Origin: Deltaproteobacteria bacterium
Lineage (GTDB): Bacteria > Myxococcota > UBA727 > VGSZ01
Assembly: GCA_020850995.1 (NCBI GenBank)
Contig: JADZDP010000257.1
Location: forward strand, 23,431-87,430
Length of the DNA stretch: 64,000 nt
Direction: 5' to 3'
Below the pieces are notes generated by a model. The model was not told the origin of the DNA and made no database searches. It saw only the letters and a program-made list of their open reading frames with translations. Positions 32,556-40,560 of the stretch are shown piece after piece (the stretch's first letter is position 1; every line of letters starts with the position of its first letter). The translations under genes were made by a program, and so were the position numbers.

Positions 32556-34883
32556 ATGCACGACCTGCGTTCCCTGCGCGCTCTGGTGTTTTGGACCGCG
32601 TTCTCCTGCTTGATGTTCGAGCTGTTGATCGCGCGCCTGGCCGACTTCTTCATCGGCTTTCGCAACACCTTCCTCGCCCTCCCGGTGACCTTCCTCGGCC
32701 TCGCGCTCGGCAGTCTCTATGTTCATTTCCGACCCCAGCTCGCAGCACGCTTCAGCGTTCGCGGCAGCATGCTTGGCCTCGCCGCTGTGTCCTTCTCCAC
32801 GCTCGCCGCCGTGCTGGTGATCCTCACGCGCGGCTTCACCATCATCGCGGCCGATGACGCCGGCTTCTACCTTACCGACGCAGCGCTAAAGACCGCCGTC
32901 TTCGTTGCGGGGTTCATCATCCCCTTCTTCGTCTTCGGGCGCATCCTCACGCTCTGCTATCACGTCGAGCGCGACCACATCGGCCGCATCTACAGCGCCG
33001 ACTTCTTCGGCGCCGCGCTCGGCTGCTTCGCCACGCCAGTGCTGTTCCACTTCGTGAGCCTCCCCGAGGTGATGTTGGTTTGGATGATCTCGCTGTCGGC
33101 TGTCGTGGTGGTCTTTCTGAAGATGAACGTGCGCACGACGGCAGCGGTGGCCGTCGGCCTCCTGGCACTGACCACGGGGTCGTACTTCGCGATCCGCTGG
33201 CTCGAAGGCTCGGTCGAGTACCAGTACTACTCCCGCGACGACGACCCGCCCACGACCCGCGAGATCGCGAGTCGCTGGAATGAGTTCTCACGCGTGCAGC
33301 TCGTGCGCTTCGAGTTCAAGAAGGACAAGCGATCCCACTACAAGGTCATCCACGACGACGGGCGCAGCAATGTCCACGTGCGCGCCTACCAGCCTGGCCG
33401 CACTACCACGCCCCAGAAGCTCGACTCGCTGGAGTCGCCGTTCATCATGCAGCGGCCGGTCAAGGAAGCCCTAGTGATGTTCGCCGGTTGCGGCGACGAG
33501 ATGATCCGGATCCGTGAGCTGTCGGGCGACACCGCCCACGTCACCGGCGTCGAGATCAACCCACTGTGCGTGGCGCTCCCTTCGAGCGCCCCCGAGCTCG
33601 CAGACCTTCGCATCGCGGAGTTCTTCGCGCACCCTGACGTCACCATGAGGTTCATGGAGGGGCGCGCATTCCTGATGCAGAACCAGAAGCAGTACGACCT
33701 GATCTACGTGGGCTCGAGCGCGCCGACCGCCCTGCAGGTCACTGGACACACGCGCAAGTACCTCTACACGAAGGAAGCGCTCCGCGACTATCTGCGAGCC
33801 CTGGCGCCGCACGGGCTCTTGATCTTCGACTACCAATCCACCGAGTTCATCGCGCAGGCGCTCAAGCACATCGCCGCCGAAGACGGCACTGGTCCGCTCG
33901 AGAACAAGGTGATCTTCCTGCGATCGCGTTTCGGCAAGAACGTGCGCACGCCCATCGACCTGATCTTCGCCAAGGACGGCTTCACACCCGACGAGGTCAG
34001 TAGCCTGGTGTCGTACTCCCCGGATGCGCCTGCGATGGTGCGCTACGCGCCCGGTATCGCGAACCCCAACGCAGCCTCGGCGGCGGTCGTGAACGGACCC
34101 CTCATCGAGGCCGACAAGGTGGTGACCGACGATCGACCCTTCCTGCTCGATCTCGACTTCGCCAGTTACCGCCTCATCCCCGATCCCGAGGTGCTGCAGA
34201 ACGTCCGGCACTACGAGAGTTGGCTGCGCCTGACCACGCTGCTTGGCCTCGTCGCTGTCGCCGGCGCCTTCATCGTCGTGGCCTCATGGAGGCGCGAGCG
34301 GCGCGCGCCCGCGCCCGCGCTGGTGTACCTGCTGATCTCGGGCTTCTGCTACATGCTCGTCGAAGTCGCGCTGATGGCCAAGCTCGAGCTGTTCATGCAG
34401 GACGTCACCGTCAGCATGGCGTCGGTCATCACGGTATTCCTGCTGACCACCGGCGTGGGCAGCCTCGCACACCAGCGATTGATCGGCCGCATCGGCATGC
34501 GCGCCTTTCCGTTTGTCGTCGCGGCGATCGTGCTCGGGAGCATTCCGCTGCTGAGCCTGCTGCAACAGCAGCTGGTAGGACTGCCGCTCATCGGAAGACT
34601 CCTCGCGGTCGCCGTCGTGGTGTTCCCCATCGGCGTCGCGCTCGGCGCCTTCTACCCATGGTTGGTGAGTCGCCTCGTCGCCACGGACCACGCCGCGACC
34701 GTGCCGATTACCTACGGCATCAGCACGCTCGCGTCGGTGATCGGCGCGAGCTTCGCCATGACCATGATGATCCCCTGGGGCTTCACCCGCCTCCTCGTGC
34801 TCGGCGCGTCAGGATACGCGTTGCTGGGGGCGTTCATTCTGGTCCACTCGCACGTGTTGCGCCGACCGCTCTTCACGGGGTGA
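32556..34883 (+). CDS. Membrane-fused spermidine-synthase-like protein
   Basis: A 775-residue protein; ATG 32556 is preceded by GGGAGAG at good spacing. Residues about 10-220 carry six or so helices, residues about 290-515 a spermidine-synthase-like Rossmann domain (motif I VMFAGCGDEMIRIRELSG, acidic loop VTGVEINPLC, then YDLIYVGSSAPTALQVTG and LYTKEALRDYLRAL), and residues about 550-775 another set of helices. The catalytic DxxDP of true aminopropyltransferases is replaced by GSSA, so polyamine synthesis is unlikely. These membrane-fused relatives are common in myxobacteria and uncharacterised. Confidence 0.85.
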   Translation: MHDLRSLRALVFWTAFSCLMFELLIARLADFFIGFRNTFLALPVTFLGLALGSLYVHFRPQLAARFSVRGSMLGLAAVSFSTLAAVLVILTRGFTIIAADDAGFYLTDAALKTAVFVAGFIIPFFVFGRILTLCYHVERDHIGRIYSADFFGAALGCFATPVLFHFVSLPEVMLVWMISLSAVVVVFLKMNVRTTAAVAVGLLALTTGSYFAIRWLEGSVEYQYYSRDDDPPTTREIASRWNEFSRVQLVRFEFKKDKRSHYKVIHDDGRSNVHVRAYQPGRTTTPQKLDSLESPFIMQRPVKEALVMFAGCGDEMIRIRELSGDTAHVTGVEINPLCVALPSSAPELADLRIAEFFAHPDVTMRFMEGRAFLMQNQKQYDLIYVGSSAPTALQVTGHTRKYLYTKEALRDYLRALAPHGLLIFDYQSTEFIAQALKHIAAEDGTGPLENKVIFLRSRFGKNVRTPIDLIFAKDGFTPDEVSSLVSYSPDAPAMVRYAPGIANPNAASAAVVNGPLIEADKVVTDDRPFLLDLDFASYRLIPDPEVLQNVRHYESWLRLTTLLGLVAVAGAFIVVASWRRERRAPAPALVYLLISGFCYMLVEVALMAKLELFMQDVTVSMASVITVFLLTTGVGSLAHQRLIGRIGMRAFPFVVAAIVLGSIPLLSLLQQQLVGLPLIGRLLAVAVVVFPIGVALGAFYPWLVSRLVATDHAATVPITYGISTLASVIGASFAMTMMIPWGFTRLLVLGASGYALLGAFILVHSHVLRRPLFTG

Positions 34884-35165
34884 TGTGCCGCCACGCGGGC
34901 AAGGCGCCGAACCCGACGGATGACGACGGGCCGGCGCCACGCTGGGTGACGCGGGTGCACGTGCGCGCCTGCATTCGCGCGCGCTCGCCGATGCCGCACC
35001 TCGCGGCGGGGTCGTGGTGACGGCGCGCCTCTTGGGGCGGTGGCCGGCCGCGACGCAGAGCGCGCAACCGGCCCAGCACCGCGCCCAGGGCGAGCGCATC
35101 CTCGTAGTCGCCGCGCACGACTCCCGTCGATCGCGGGCCCGGAGAGGCGCCTGGCGCTGGCGCCG
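34884..35165. other. Intergenic gap between convergent genes, no confident gene
   Basis: A 282-bp gap. A minus-strand frame from 35118 (MRGDYEDALALGAVLGRLRA) has good codon texture for about 30 codons, but it degenerates into Arg-rich sequence and runs into the neighbouring gene, so it may be a decayed fragment. No clear terminator. Nothing else seen. Confidence 0.4.
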
Positions 35166-35687
35166 CTACTTCTTCGGCGCCGGCGGCGGCGGCAACAGCA
35201 CCGCGTCAATCACGTGGATCATGCCGTTGGTCGTCGGGATCGACGCGACCACGTTGGCGCCGTTGATGGTCACCTTGCCGTCCTTGGCGACCTTGATGGT
35301 GGTCTTGCCGCCATTGGCCATGCCGAGCACCTCGCCGTCCTTGAGCCACTTGAGCTGCAGCGCCGAGGTGGTCACGTGGTACTGCAAGATCTTCGCGAGA
35401 TCGTCCTTCTTCTCGGGCTTGAGCAGGCCCTCGACGGTCCCCTTCGGCAGCTTGTCGAAGGCTGCGTTGGTGGGCGCGAACACCGTGAATGGCCCTGCGT
35501 TCTTGAGCGAGACCACCAGGTCAGCGGCCTTCACCGCCGTGACGAGCGTCGTGTGATCCGGCGAGCCGGCGGCGGTGTCGACGATGTCTTTGGCGGTGGC
35601 GGTTTTGCCCTGCGCGAAAGCGACGGGGGCGCCCAGCACCACCAGTGCGGCGACGAGAAGGGGGCGGCCAATGACGAACGAGCTCAT
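35166..35687 (-). CDS. Secreted fasciclin-domain protein
   Basis: A 173-residue protein; ATG 35687 is preceded by a perfect AAGGAG (35694-35699). Signal peptide PLLVAALVVLGAPVAFAQ. Residues about 30-165 form one FAS1 domain with its two hallmarks: the H1 box FTVFAPTNAAFDKLPKG, then LQYHVTTSAL, and the H2-like VTINGANVVASIPTTNGM with IHVIDAVLLPP. Single-domain bacterial fasciclins mediate cell-surface adhesion or matrix binding. The C-terminus is a short Pro/Lys tail. Convergent with the spermidine-synthase-like gene, divergent from the lipoprotein at 36008. Confidence 0.95.
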   Translation of the reverse strand: MSSFVIGRPLLVAALVVLGAPVAFAQGKTATAKDIVDTAAGSPDHTTLVTAVKAADLVVSLKNAGPFTVFAPTNAAFDKLPKGTVEGLLKPEKKDDLAKILQYHVTTSALQLKWLKDGEVLGMANGGKTTIKVAKDGKVTINGANVVASIPTTNGMIHVIDAVLLPPPPAPKK

Positions 35688-36007
35688 GCGATACTCCTTG
35701 GGTCCATGGCGTGGACCGCGGACACGGCTCTGCATCGCGCGTGCGCGCTGCTGCCGCGTCCTGCCGCGCCGCTTCGGCGCTGCGCTGCCGGGGGCGGCGC
35801 GAAATGGCCCCACGGAATGCGTCGTGCGACACACTGACGCAGCGTGTGCACTTGACGCCGGTCACCTCCTGGCGTCGCCAGGCCCGTCGAGAGCCCCAGG
35901 AAGATTGGCCTGACCTACATCGGACCCATCTACCCGACATCGCAGAGCCTTTTCCCCCCTGCACCGATTCGCTTCGGGGGTCTAGACGGCGTCACGTGAG
36001 GTCCTCG
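35688..36007. promoter_or_regulatory. Divergent promoter region between fasciclin and Cys-rich lipoprotein genes
   Basis: A 320-bp gap without a gene. It contains a hairpin CCTGGC/GCCAGG with 3-nt loop (35869-35883) and a C-run/G-run pair (CCCCC near 35955 with GGGGG near 35979). No promoter hexamers convince me. No copy of the 162-bp repeat is present. Confidence 0.4.
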
Positions 36008-37315
36008 ATGCCGTCGCGCGTAGTTCACCTGTCCTTCCTTGTCGTGGCGCTCGTCGGCGGGGCCGCGTGCCCGACCACCGTCGCTACCATCCAATGCGAG
36101 TCGGCGCGCGAGTGCGACGCGGGCAAGCTCTGCGTCGACAACCAGTGCGTCGCGGCAGACGCCGTGCCCTGCACCACTGACGATCAATGCAACGCCGCCA
36201 ACAACGAGCTCTGCATCGATGGCACCTGCCAGGTGGGCGAAGACCCGCCCGACACCGGCTGCACGCTCTCGTCCGAGTGTTCGATGACGCAGTTCTGCAA
36301 CACCGCCACTGGGCTGTGCGCCGACTTGCCCGACGGCTGGTGCCGACAGGCGAGCCAGTGCCCGGCCGAGCTGCCGACCTGCTCGGCCCAAAACGACAGC
36401 GTGCCTGGTCGCTGCGTCGAGTGCGTCGACGCTGACGACTGCGGCGGCCGCGAGTGCGTGCACCCGGGCGTCTGCAGCGACTACACGTGTCCGCCCAACA
36501 GCACCCCCATCGGCGACGTGTGCCACTGCAACCAGGGCTACGTCGACGACGGCGCGGGCGCTTGCCGCCCGCAGTCTGCCGAGGGCGAGGGCGAGGGCGA
36601 GGGCGAAGGCGATCCGCCTGGGCCGGGCCCCGAGTGCGATCCCGAGGACATGCTGGGCGGTCTCATGTGCATGCTGTCGGGCCCCTACAACACCTGCGAC
36701 CCCTCGCAGAGCAAGTGCGTGTGCGACGAGCTCACGCTGCTGCTCTCGTGCCTGTTCTCGGGCGAGCCGAACTTCCAAACCTGCCTGTGCGACGAGCTCC
36801 CCGCCGAGGGCGAAGGGGAGGGCGATCCAGGCGAGGGCGAGGGCGAGGGTGAAGGTGAGGGCGAGCTGCCGGGTGCGAACGAGTCCTGCGTCAGCGGTGG
36901 CACCGCGGGCGACTGCCAGCCGGGCCTCGACTGCGTCTGGGTCGGCGACCCGCCCACGTCGGGGTCCTGCAAGTACTTGTGCGACTATGACCTCGATTGC
37001 CCCGCCGCGCTCTCGTGCGCCACCGGCATCTTCAGCGACGGCTCCGGCTTCTGCGCCGACGAGCGCGCGCCCGGTGAGGCGTGCAATGGCGACTTCTACC
37101 ATTCGGCAAACACGTGGATGGGCACCGACACCCTGTGCGCGCTGCCGCCCTATGTCGATCTTGCCGACAATCGTTGCGTCTCCGGCACCTGCGAGGAGGT
37201 CTGCGCCTACGATCCCGACCCGAACCCGGGTACGTACCGCGACTGCTACTACGGTAGCTGCGGTGACCTGCACGTGGTGTCGGGCATCGACGGCGAGGCC
37301 GCCCTCTGCGAATAG
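36008..37315 (+). CDS. Cysteine-rich lipoprotein with two GEGEGE linkers
   Basis: A 435-residue secreted protein; ATG 36008 follows GTGAGG. Lipoprotein signal LSFLVVALVGGAAC. The body is a string of Cys-rich modules (CESARECDAGKLCVDNQC, CTTDDQCNAANNELCIDGTC, CTLSSECSMTQFC), interrupted by two Glu-Gly stalks near residues 193-202 and 265-285, and ends in a larger Cys-rich domain (DCQPGLDCVW to SGIDGEAALCE). It belongs to the same style of surface lipoprotein as the gene at 3415. The function is probably surface structure or adhesion, inferred. Confidence 0.85.
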   Translation: MPSRVVHLSFLVVALVGGAACPTTVATIQCESARECDAGKLCVDNQCVAADAVPCTTDDQCNAANNELCIDGTCQVGEDPPDTGCTLSSECSMTQFCNTATGLCADLPDGWCRQASQCPAELPTCSAQNDSVPGRCVECVDADDCGGRECVHPGVCSDYTCPPNSTPIGDVCHCNQGYVDDGAGACRPQSAEGEGEGEGEGDPPGPGPECDPEDMLGGLMCMLSGPYNTCDPSQSKCVCDELTLLLSCLFSGEPNFQTCLCDELPAEGEGEGDPGEGEGEGEGEGELPGANESCVSGGTAGDCQPGLDCVWVGDPPTSGSCKYLCDYDLDCPAALSCATGIFSDGSGFCADERAPGEACNGDFYHSANTWMGTDTLCALPPYVDLADNRCVSGTCEEVCAYDPDPNPGTYRDCYYGSCGDLHVVSGIDGEAALCE

Positions 37316-37366
37316 CGCGCGGCTCGCTCATGAGGCTCGCGTGTCGCGGGCGTCAGCGCGGCCGCG

Positions 37367-38704
37367 TCAGCCGATCGAGAACGTCGACGGCGCCTGCTCG
37401 ACGCTGACGCCGGACAACAGGCGCACGAAGGTCGCGAGCAAGTGCGGGTCGAACTCGTGCTTCATCTGCGTGCACAACATCGCCACCGCGACGTCGGGCT
37501 TGAAGGCCTCGCGATAGGGACGTGCCGAGGTGAGGGCGTCGAAGGTTGAACAGATACGGATGATGCGACCGTAGAGCCCGAGGTTCTGCAAGTGCCAGCG
37601 CGCCTTGCCGGCCTTCATGTCGTGCTCGATGCGGAAGTAGGGCTGCTTGGCCTCGTGCGCCGCCAAGATGCAGCGCAGCGCTCCCAGGTCGAGTGGCCGC
37701 GCCTTGAGCATCACCTTGGCGGAGATGAACGGGTTCTGCGCGACCACCGTGCGTTCCTGCATGGTCAACGATCCGACCTTGTTGATGATGGCCGGGTCGG
37801 CGCCCGCCACGCCCACGTCGTGGAACAGGGCTGCGCGTCCGAGATCGAAGAGCTGCTCGCGGCCGAGCCCGAGCTCCGAGCCGACCACGATCGCCATCAG
37901 GCAGGTGTTGACCGAGTGGTACTGCAGGTACTCGTGGCTCTGCCTCGTGGTGGTCATGCCCAAGAACAGGTTGCGCTCGACGGGGGCGCTCTTGCCGTCT
38001 TTGCCCTTCTGCTCCAAGCAAATGTCGACGAAGTCACGCACCAGCCGCACCGCTAGGCTCATGTTGGGCAGCTCGTCTTTGCCGGCGGTGACCGCGTCGG
38101 CGAAGCGCTTCATGTACGTGATGGCGCGCGCGTACACCGCGAACGCGTACTTGCGGCGATCGATCTTGCGGTTCTGCGCGATCTCGGTCTCGCTGCGCTT
38201 GTGCAAGAGCTCGACGATGGTGCGGTACTTGGACACTTTGACGTTGACCAGGCCCTCGAGCGTCTCGAGGTTCTGCTCGGTCTGCGAGAAGGCGCGCAGG
38301 AAGGACTTGAGCTCCTGCACCGTCACCGGCCGCGTGGCCTGCAAGCCACCCATGTCGCGCTCCTTGAGCTCGTTGGTCAAAGAACGCACGTTCTCGAGCG
38401 AGGAGAAGTCGACGGTGATGACGGTGCCGTTCAGGCTCAACACCGTGCCCGCCGCCGCCAGGTCGAACTTGCCGTCGACGGCGATGACGGTGTTGATGGT
38501 CTCGCGCAACTGCTCGAGCGGCTGGCTGAAGATCGCGTTCTCGGCGTCGTACATGCGTACGTTGCGGATCAACATGTACAGCGTGGTGATGGCCTGCCGC
38601 CCCAGCTCTTGCAGCTTGCCCTTGCGGCCCTTGCTCGCCTGCCCCTCGGAGGCGAACAGCGACGGCACGAGCTGCACCTTGCCGATGGCCTGGCCGCTCG
38701 TCAT
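37367..38704 (-). CDS. HD-domain (degenerate HD-GYP) protein
   Basis: A 445-residue protein whose ATG overlaps the stop of the upstream gene (ATGA). Residues 1-230 are an unrecognised helical/beta region (YMLIRNVRMYDAENAIFSQP). Residues about 255-430 are HD-GYP-like: YLQYHSVNTCLMAIVVG, ALFHDVGVAG with His295-Asp296, and the late DALTSARPYREAF that marks HD-GYP proteins. The GYP block itself is not conserved: where HHERxDGxGYP is expected the sequence reads AAHEAKQPYFRIEHD. It may have a different phosphodiesterase substrate than cyclic-di-GMP, or bind without cleaving. Cytoplasmic. Confidence 0.85.
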   Translation of the reverse strand: MTSGQAIGKVQLVPSLFASEGQASKGRKGKLQELGRQAITTLYMLIRNVRMYDAENAIFSQPLEQLRETINTVIAVDGKFDLAAAGTVLSLNGTVITVDFSSLENVRSLTNELKERDMGGLQATRPVTVQELKSFLRAFSQTEQNLETLEGLVNVKVSKYRTIVELLHKRSETEIAQNRKIDRRKYAFAVYARAITYMKRFADAVTAGKDELPNMSLAVRLVRDFVDICLEQKGKDGKSAPVERNLFLGMTTTRQSHEYLQYHSVNTCLMAIVVGSELGLGREQLFDLGRAALFHDVGVAGADPAIINKVGSLTMQERTVVAQNPFISAKVMLKARPLDLGALRCILAAHEAKQPYFRIEHDMKAGKARWHLQNLGLYGRIIRICSTFDALTSARPYREAFKPDVAVAMLCTQMKHEFDPHLLATFVRLLSGVSVEQAPSTFSIG

Positions 38705-40437
38705 GCTTGCGCCCCTCCCCCGATGCGCCGCTTGACCTCGAGCGCCGCGGCGGCCGCAGCCTCCAGCACCTCCTTGGAGTGGTGTTTCTCCCCCTTGGCA
38801 ACCTCCACCAGGAGCTGGAGCGCGGGCAGACCGGGCGCGGCCTGCAGCGCCGAGATGGCCATCAGCTTGCGGTCGTCGACCCTGCGGCCGCGCAGCAAAC
38901 CGCTCTTCTCGGCGAAGATGGCGCGCACCCAGCCCTGCGCCTTGCTGCTCTCGACCTTGGCGAGCGCGCCGATGAGCGCGCGCTTCTCGCCGTCGGCCTT
39001 CTGCTCGAAGTCCTCGGCGTTGACGGCCGAGAGCAGCACGGGCTCGCACATGGTCGGCGGATACTCGGCGAGCAGGCGCGCCGCGTGGGCGCGCATCTGT
39101 GGCACCTCGTGCGTGCGGAAGGTCTCCTCGATGATCTCGAAGCAACGCGCGTCTTTCGTGCGCGCGATGGTGGTGAGTCCTTCCATGCGCAGCACGGCAT
39201 TCTCGTGCTTGAGGATGGGTGCGAACAGCGAGACCTTGTCCGGTGGGTTGATGCGGTCGATGATGTAGAGCAGGTCCTTCGCCAGGTTCGACGACGACGT
39301 CGGTAGGCGACGCGCGAAGATGGGCACGCCCTGCTGGCCCACGCTGATCATCACGTCACACACGAGCCGGCGATGGGGCACCGAGGTCAGCGTGTCGAGC
39401 AGGTCGAGCAACTGCAGCGTGACCGTGGGGCCGAGGCGCATCAGGTACCGCGAAAGCCCATCGAGGTCCTTGGCGCGGCCGCTGTTGAGCGCGGAGCCGA
39501 TGGAGCGGACGCGCTGTCCCTCGTGCATCAGCAAGAACAGGCGATCGGCGCAGGTCTTGGCCATCTCGCGGTTGGCCGAGGGCAGCGCCCCGTCGCGCGA
39601 CGTCATCTCGCACTGATCGAGCAGGCGATCGACCATGCCGAACTGGCCCTCGAGGATCAGGCCGTCGAGCAGCTGCTCGAAGGCTTGCTCGAGATCGCTC
39701 AGCTCACGCTCCGTCGAGGGCATCTTCATGACCTCGAGCAGGATGTTGCAGATGCGGCGCAGCAGATCGCGCTCGTCGGCCACCACCTCTTGCTGCACGC
39801 TCTTGCGGTCGGCGCGGTCGACGGTCTGTTGCGTCACCACGGTCTGTCGGATGGCCTCGAGCTGCTCCAAGCGCATATCGAGATCGGCGATGCTGACGCG
39901 CGCGAAGCCGATGGCGTCGTCGGTGTCGGAGCGCAGCTGATCCTGCAGGAAGGTCAGCACCTTCTCGACCTCGATCTCGACCTCGCTCTGCTCACCTTCG
40001 TCGCCGAGCTCGAAGTCGGCGACCACCACCCACTCGATGCCCTGGAATTCCTGCTTCCACAGGTGGGTGACCAGGTCGTCCTTGCCCTCGCCGCGGCGGT
40101 AGTCGGTCACCGCCAGGAAGAAGCGCACCAGCTCGAGCGCGCCCACGCCTTCCTTGAAAATCAGCAGCCGAATGCCGGCCGCCCACAGCGGGTAGATGAG
40201 GTTCGTCTCCTGCTGGTCGTCCTCGAAGAGCGGCACGTCGCCCACGACGAAGGTCGAGACCTCGAGCTTGAACTCGCAGATCTTGTGCACTTGCAGGTAG
40301 GCGGCGAGCAGCCCGTGCGCGGTCGCCATGTAGCTCTCGAACTGATCGCTGCGGTGGCGGTTGAAGGCCGCCTGCTTGATGGCCTTCTTGATCTCGACCA
40401 GCACGCGCCGCAGGTGGCCGAGATCGCTGTCGGCCAT
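38701..40437 (-). CDS. Helical-repeat (HEAT-like) scaffold protein
   Basis: A 578-residue protein. ATG 40437 (MADSDLGHLRRVLVEIKKAI) is my choice; ATG 40479 would add 14 residues. Residues 1-130 include a compact beta/alpha region (FKLEVSTFVVGDVPLFEDD, RLLIFKEGVGALELVRFFL). Residues about 250-575 are helical pairs of HEAT or armadillo character (LMRLGPTVTLQLLDLLDTL, DVMISVGQQGVPIFARRL, RMEGLTTIARTKDARCFEII, LMAISALQAAPGLPALQLL). No catalytic motif. It overlaps the HD-domain gene by 4 bp, so the two likely form a complex. Paired HEAT/HD-GYP genes of this kind recur in myxobacterial genomes in my recollection; role unknown. Confidence 0.8.
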   Translation of the reverse strand: MADSDLGHLRRVLVEIKKAIKQAAFNRHRSDQFESYMATAHGLLAAYLQVHKICEFKLEVSTFVVGDVPLFEDDQQETNLIYPLWAAGIRLLIFKEGVGALELVRFFLAVTDYRRGEGKDDLVTHLWKQEFQGIEWVVVADFELGDEGEQSEVEIEVEKVLTFLQDQLRSDTDDAIGFARVSIADLDMRLEQLEAIRQTVVTQQTVDRADRKSVQQEVVADERDLLRRICNILLEVMKMPSTERELSDLEQAFEQLLDGLILEGQFGMVDRLLDQCEMTSRDGALPSANREMAKTCADRLFLLMHEGQRVRSIGSALNSGRAKDLDGLSRYLMRLGPTVTLQLLDLLDTLTSVPHRRLVCDVMISVGQQGVPIFARRLPTSSSNLAKDLLYIIDRINPPDKVSLFAPILKHENAVLRMEGLTTIARTKDARCFEIIEETFRTHEVPQMRAHAARLLAEYPPTMCEPVLLSAVNAEDFEQKADGEKRALIGALAKVESSKAQGWVRAIFAEKSGLLRGRRVDDRKLMAISALQAAPGLPALQLLVEVAKGEKHHSKEVLEAAAAAALEVKRRIGGGAQA

Positions 40438-40560
40438 GCGCTCACTGCGCGCGGCCACCGGCTCTCCGGTCCCTTCCATGATCGGCTGCGGTACCCGCGT
40501 CGTCACGATGGGGCAGTCTACCGGCCCCGGTGCTGGGGAGCCAAAAGCGCGGCGAGGGGC

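Noticed and set aside
34873..35118. Small minus-strand gene in the gap before the fasciclin gene
   Set aside because: Good codon texture for only the first 30 codons, then Arg/His-rich; no homology recognised.
35848..35883. TTGACG considered as a -35 hexamer
   Set aside because: No acceptable -10 at 16-19 bp.
39373..40560. Long plus-strand frame continuous with the ArnT-like gene
   Set aside because: It is antisense to the helical-repeat gene, a shadow produced by high GC at third positions; homology starts at about 40600.
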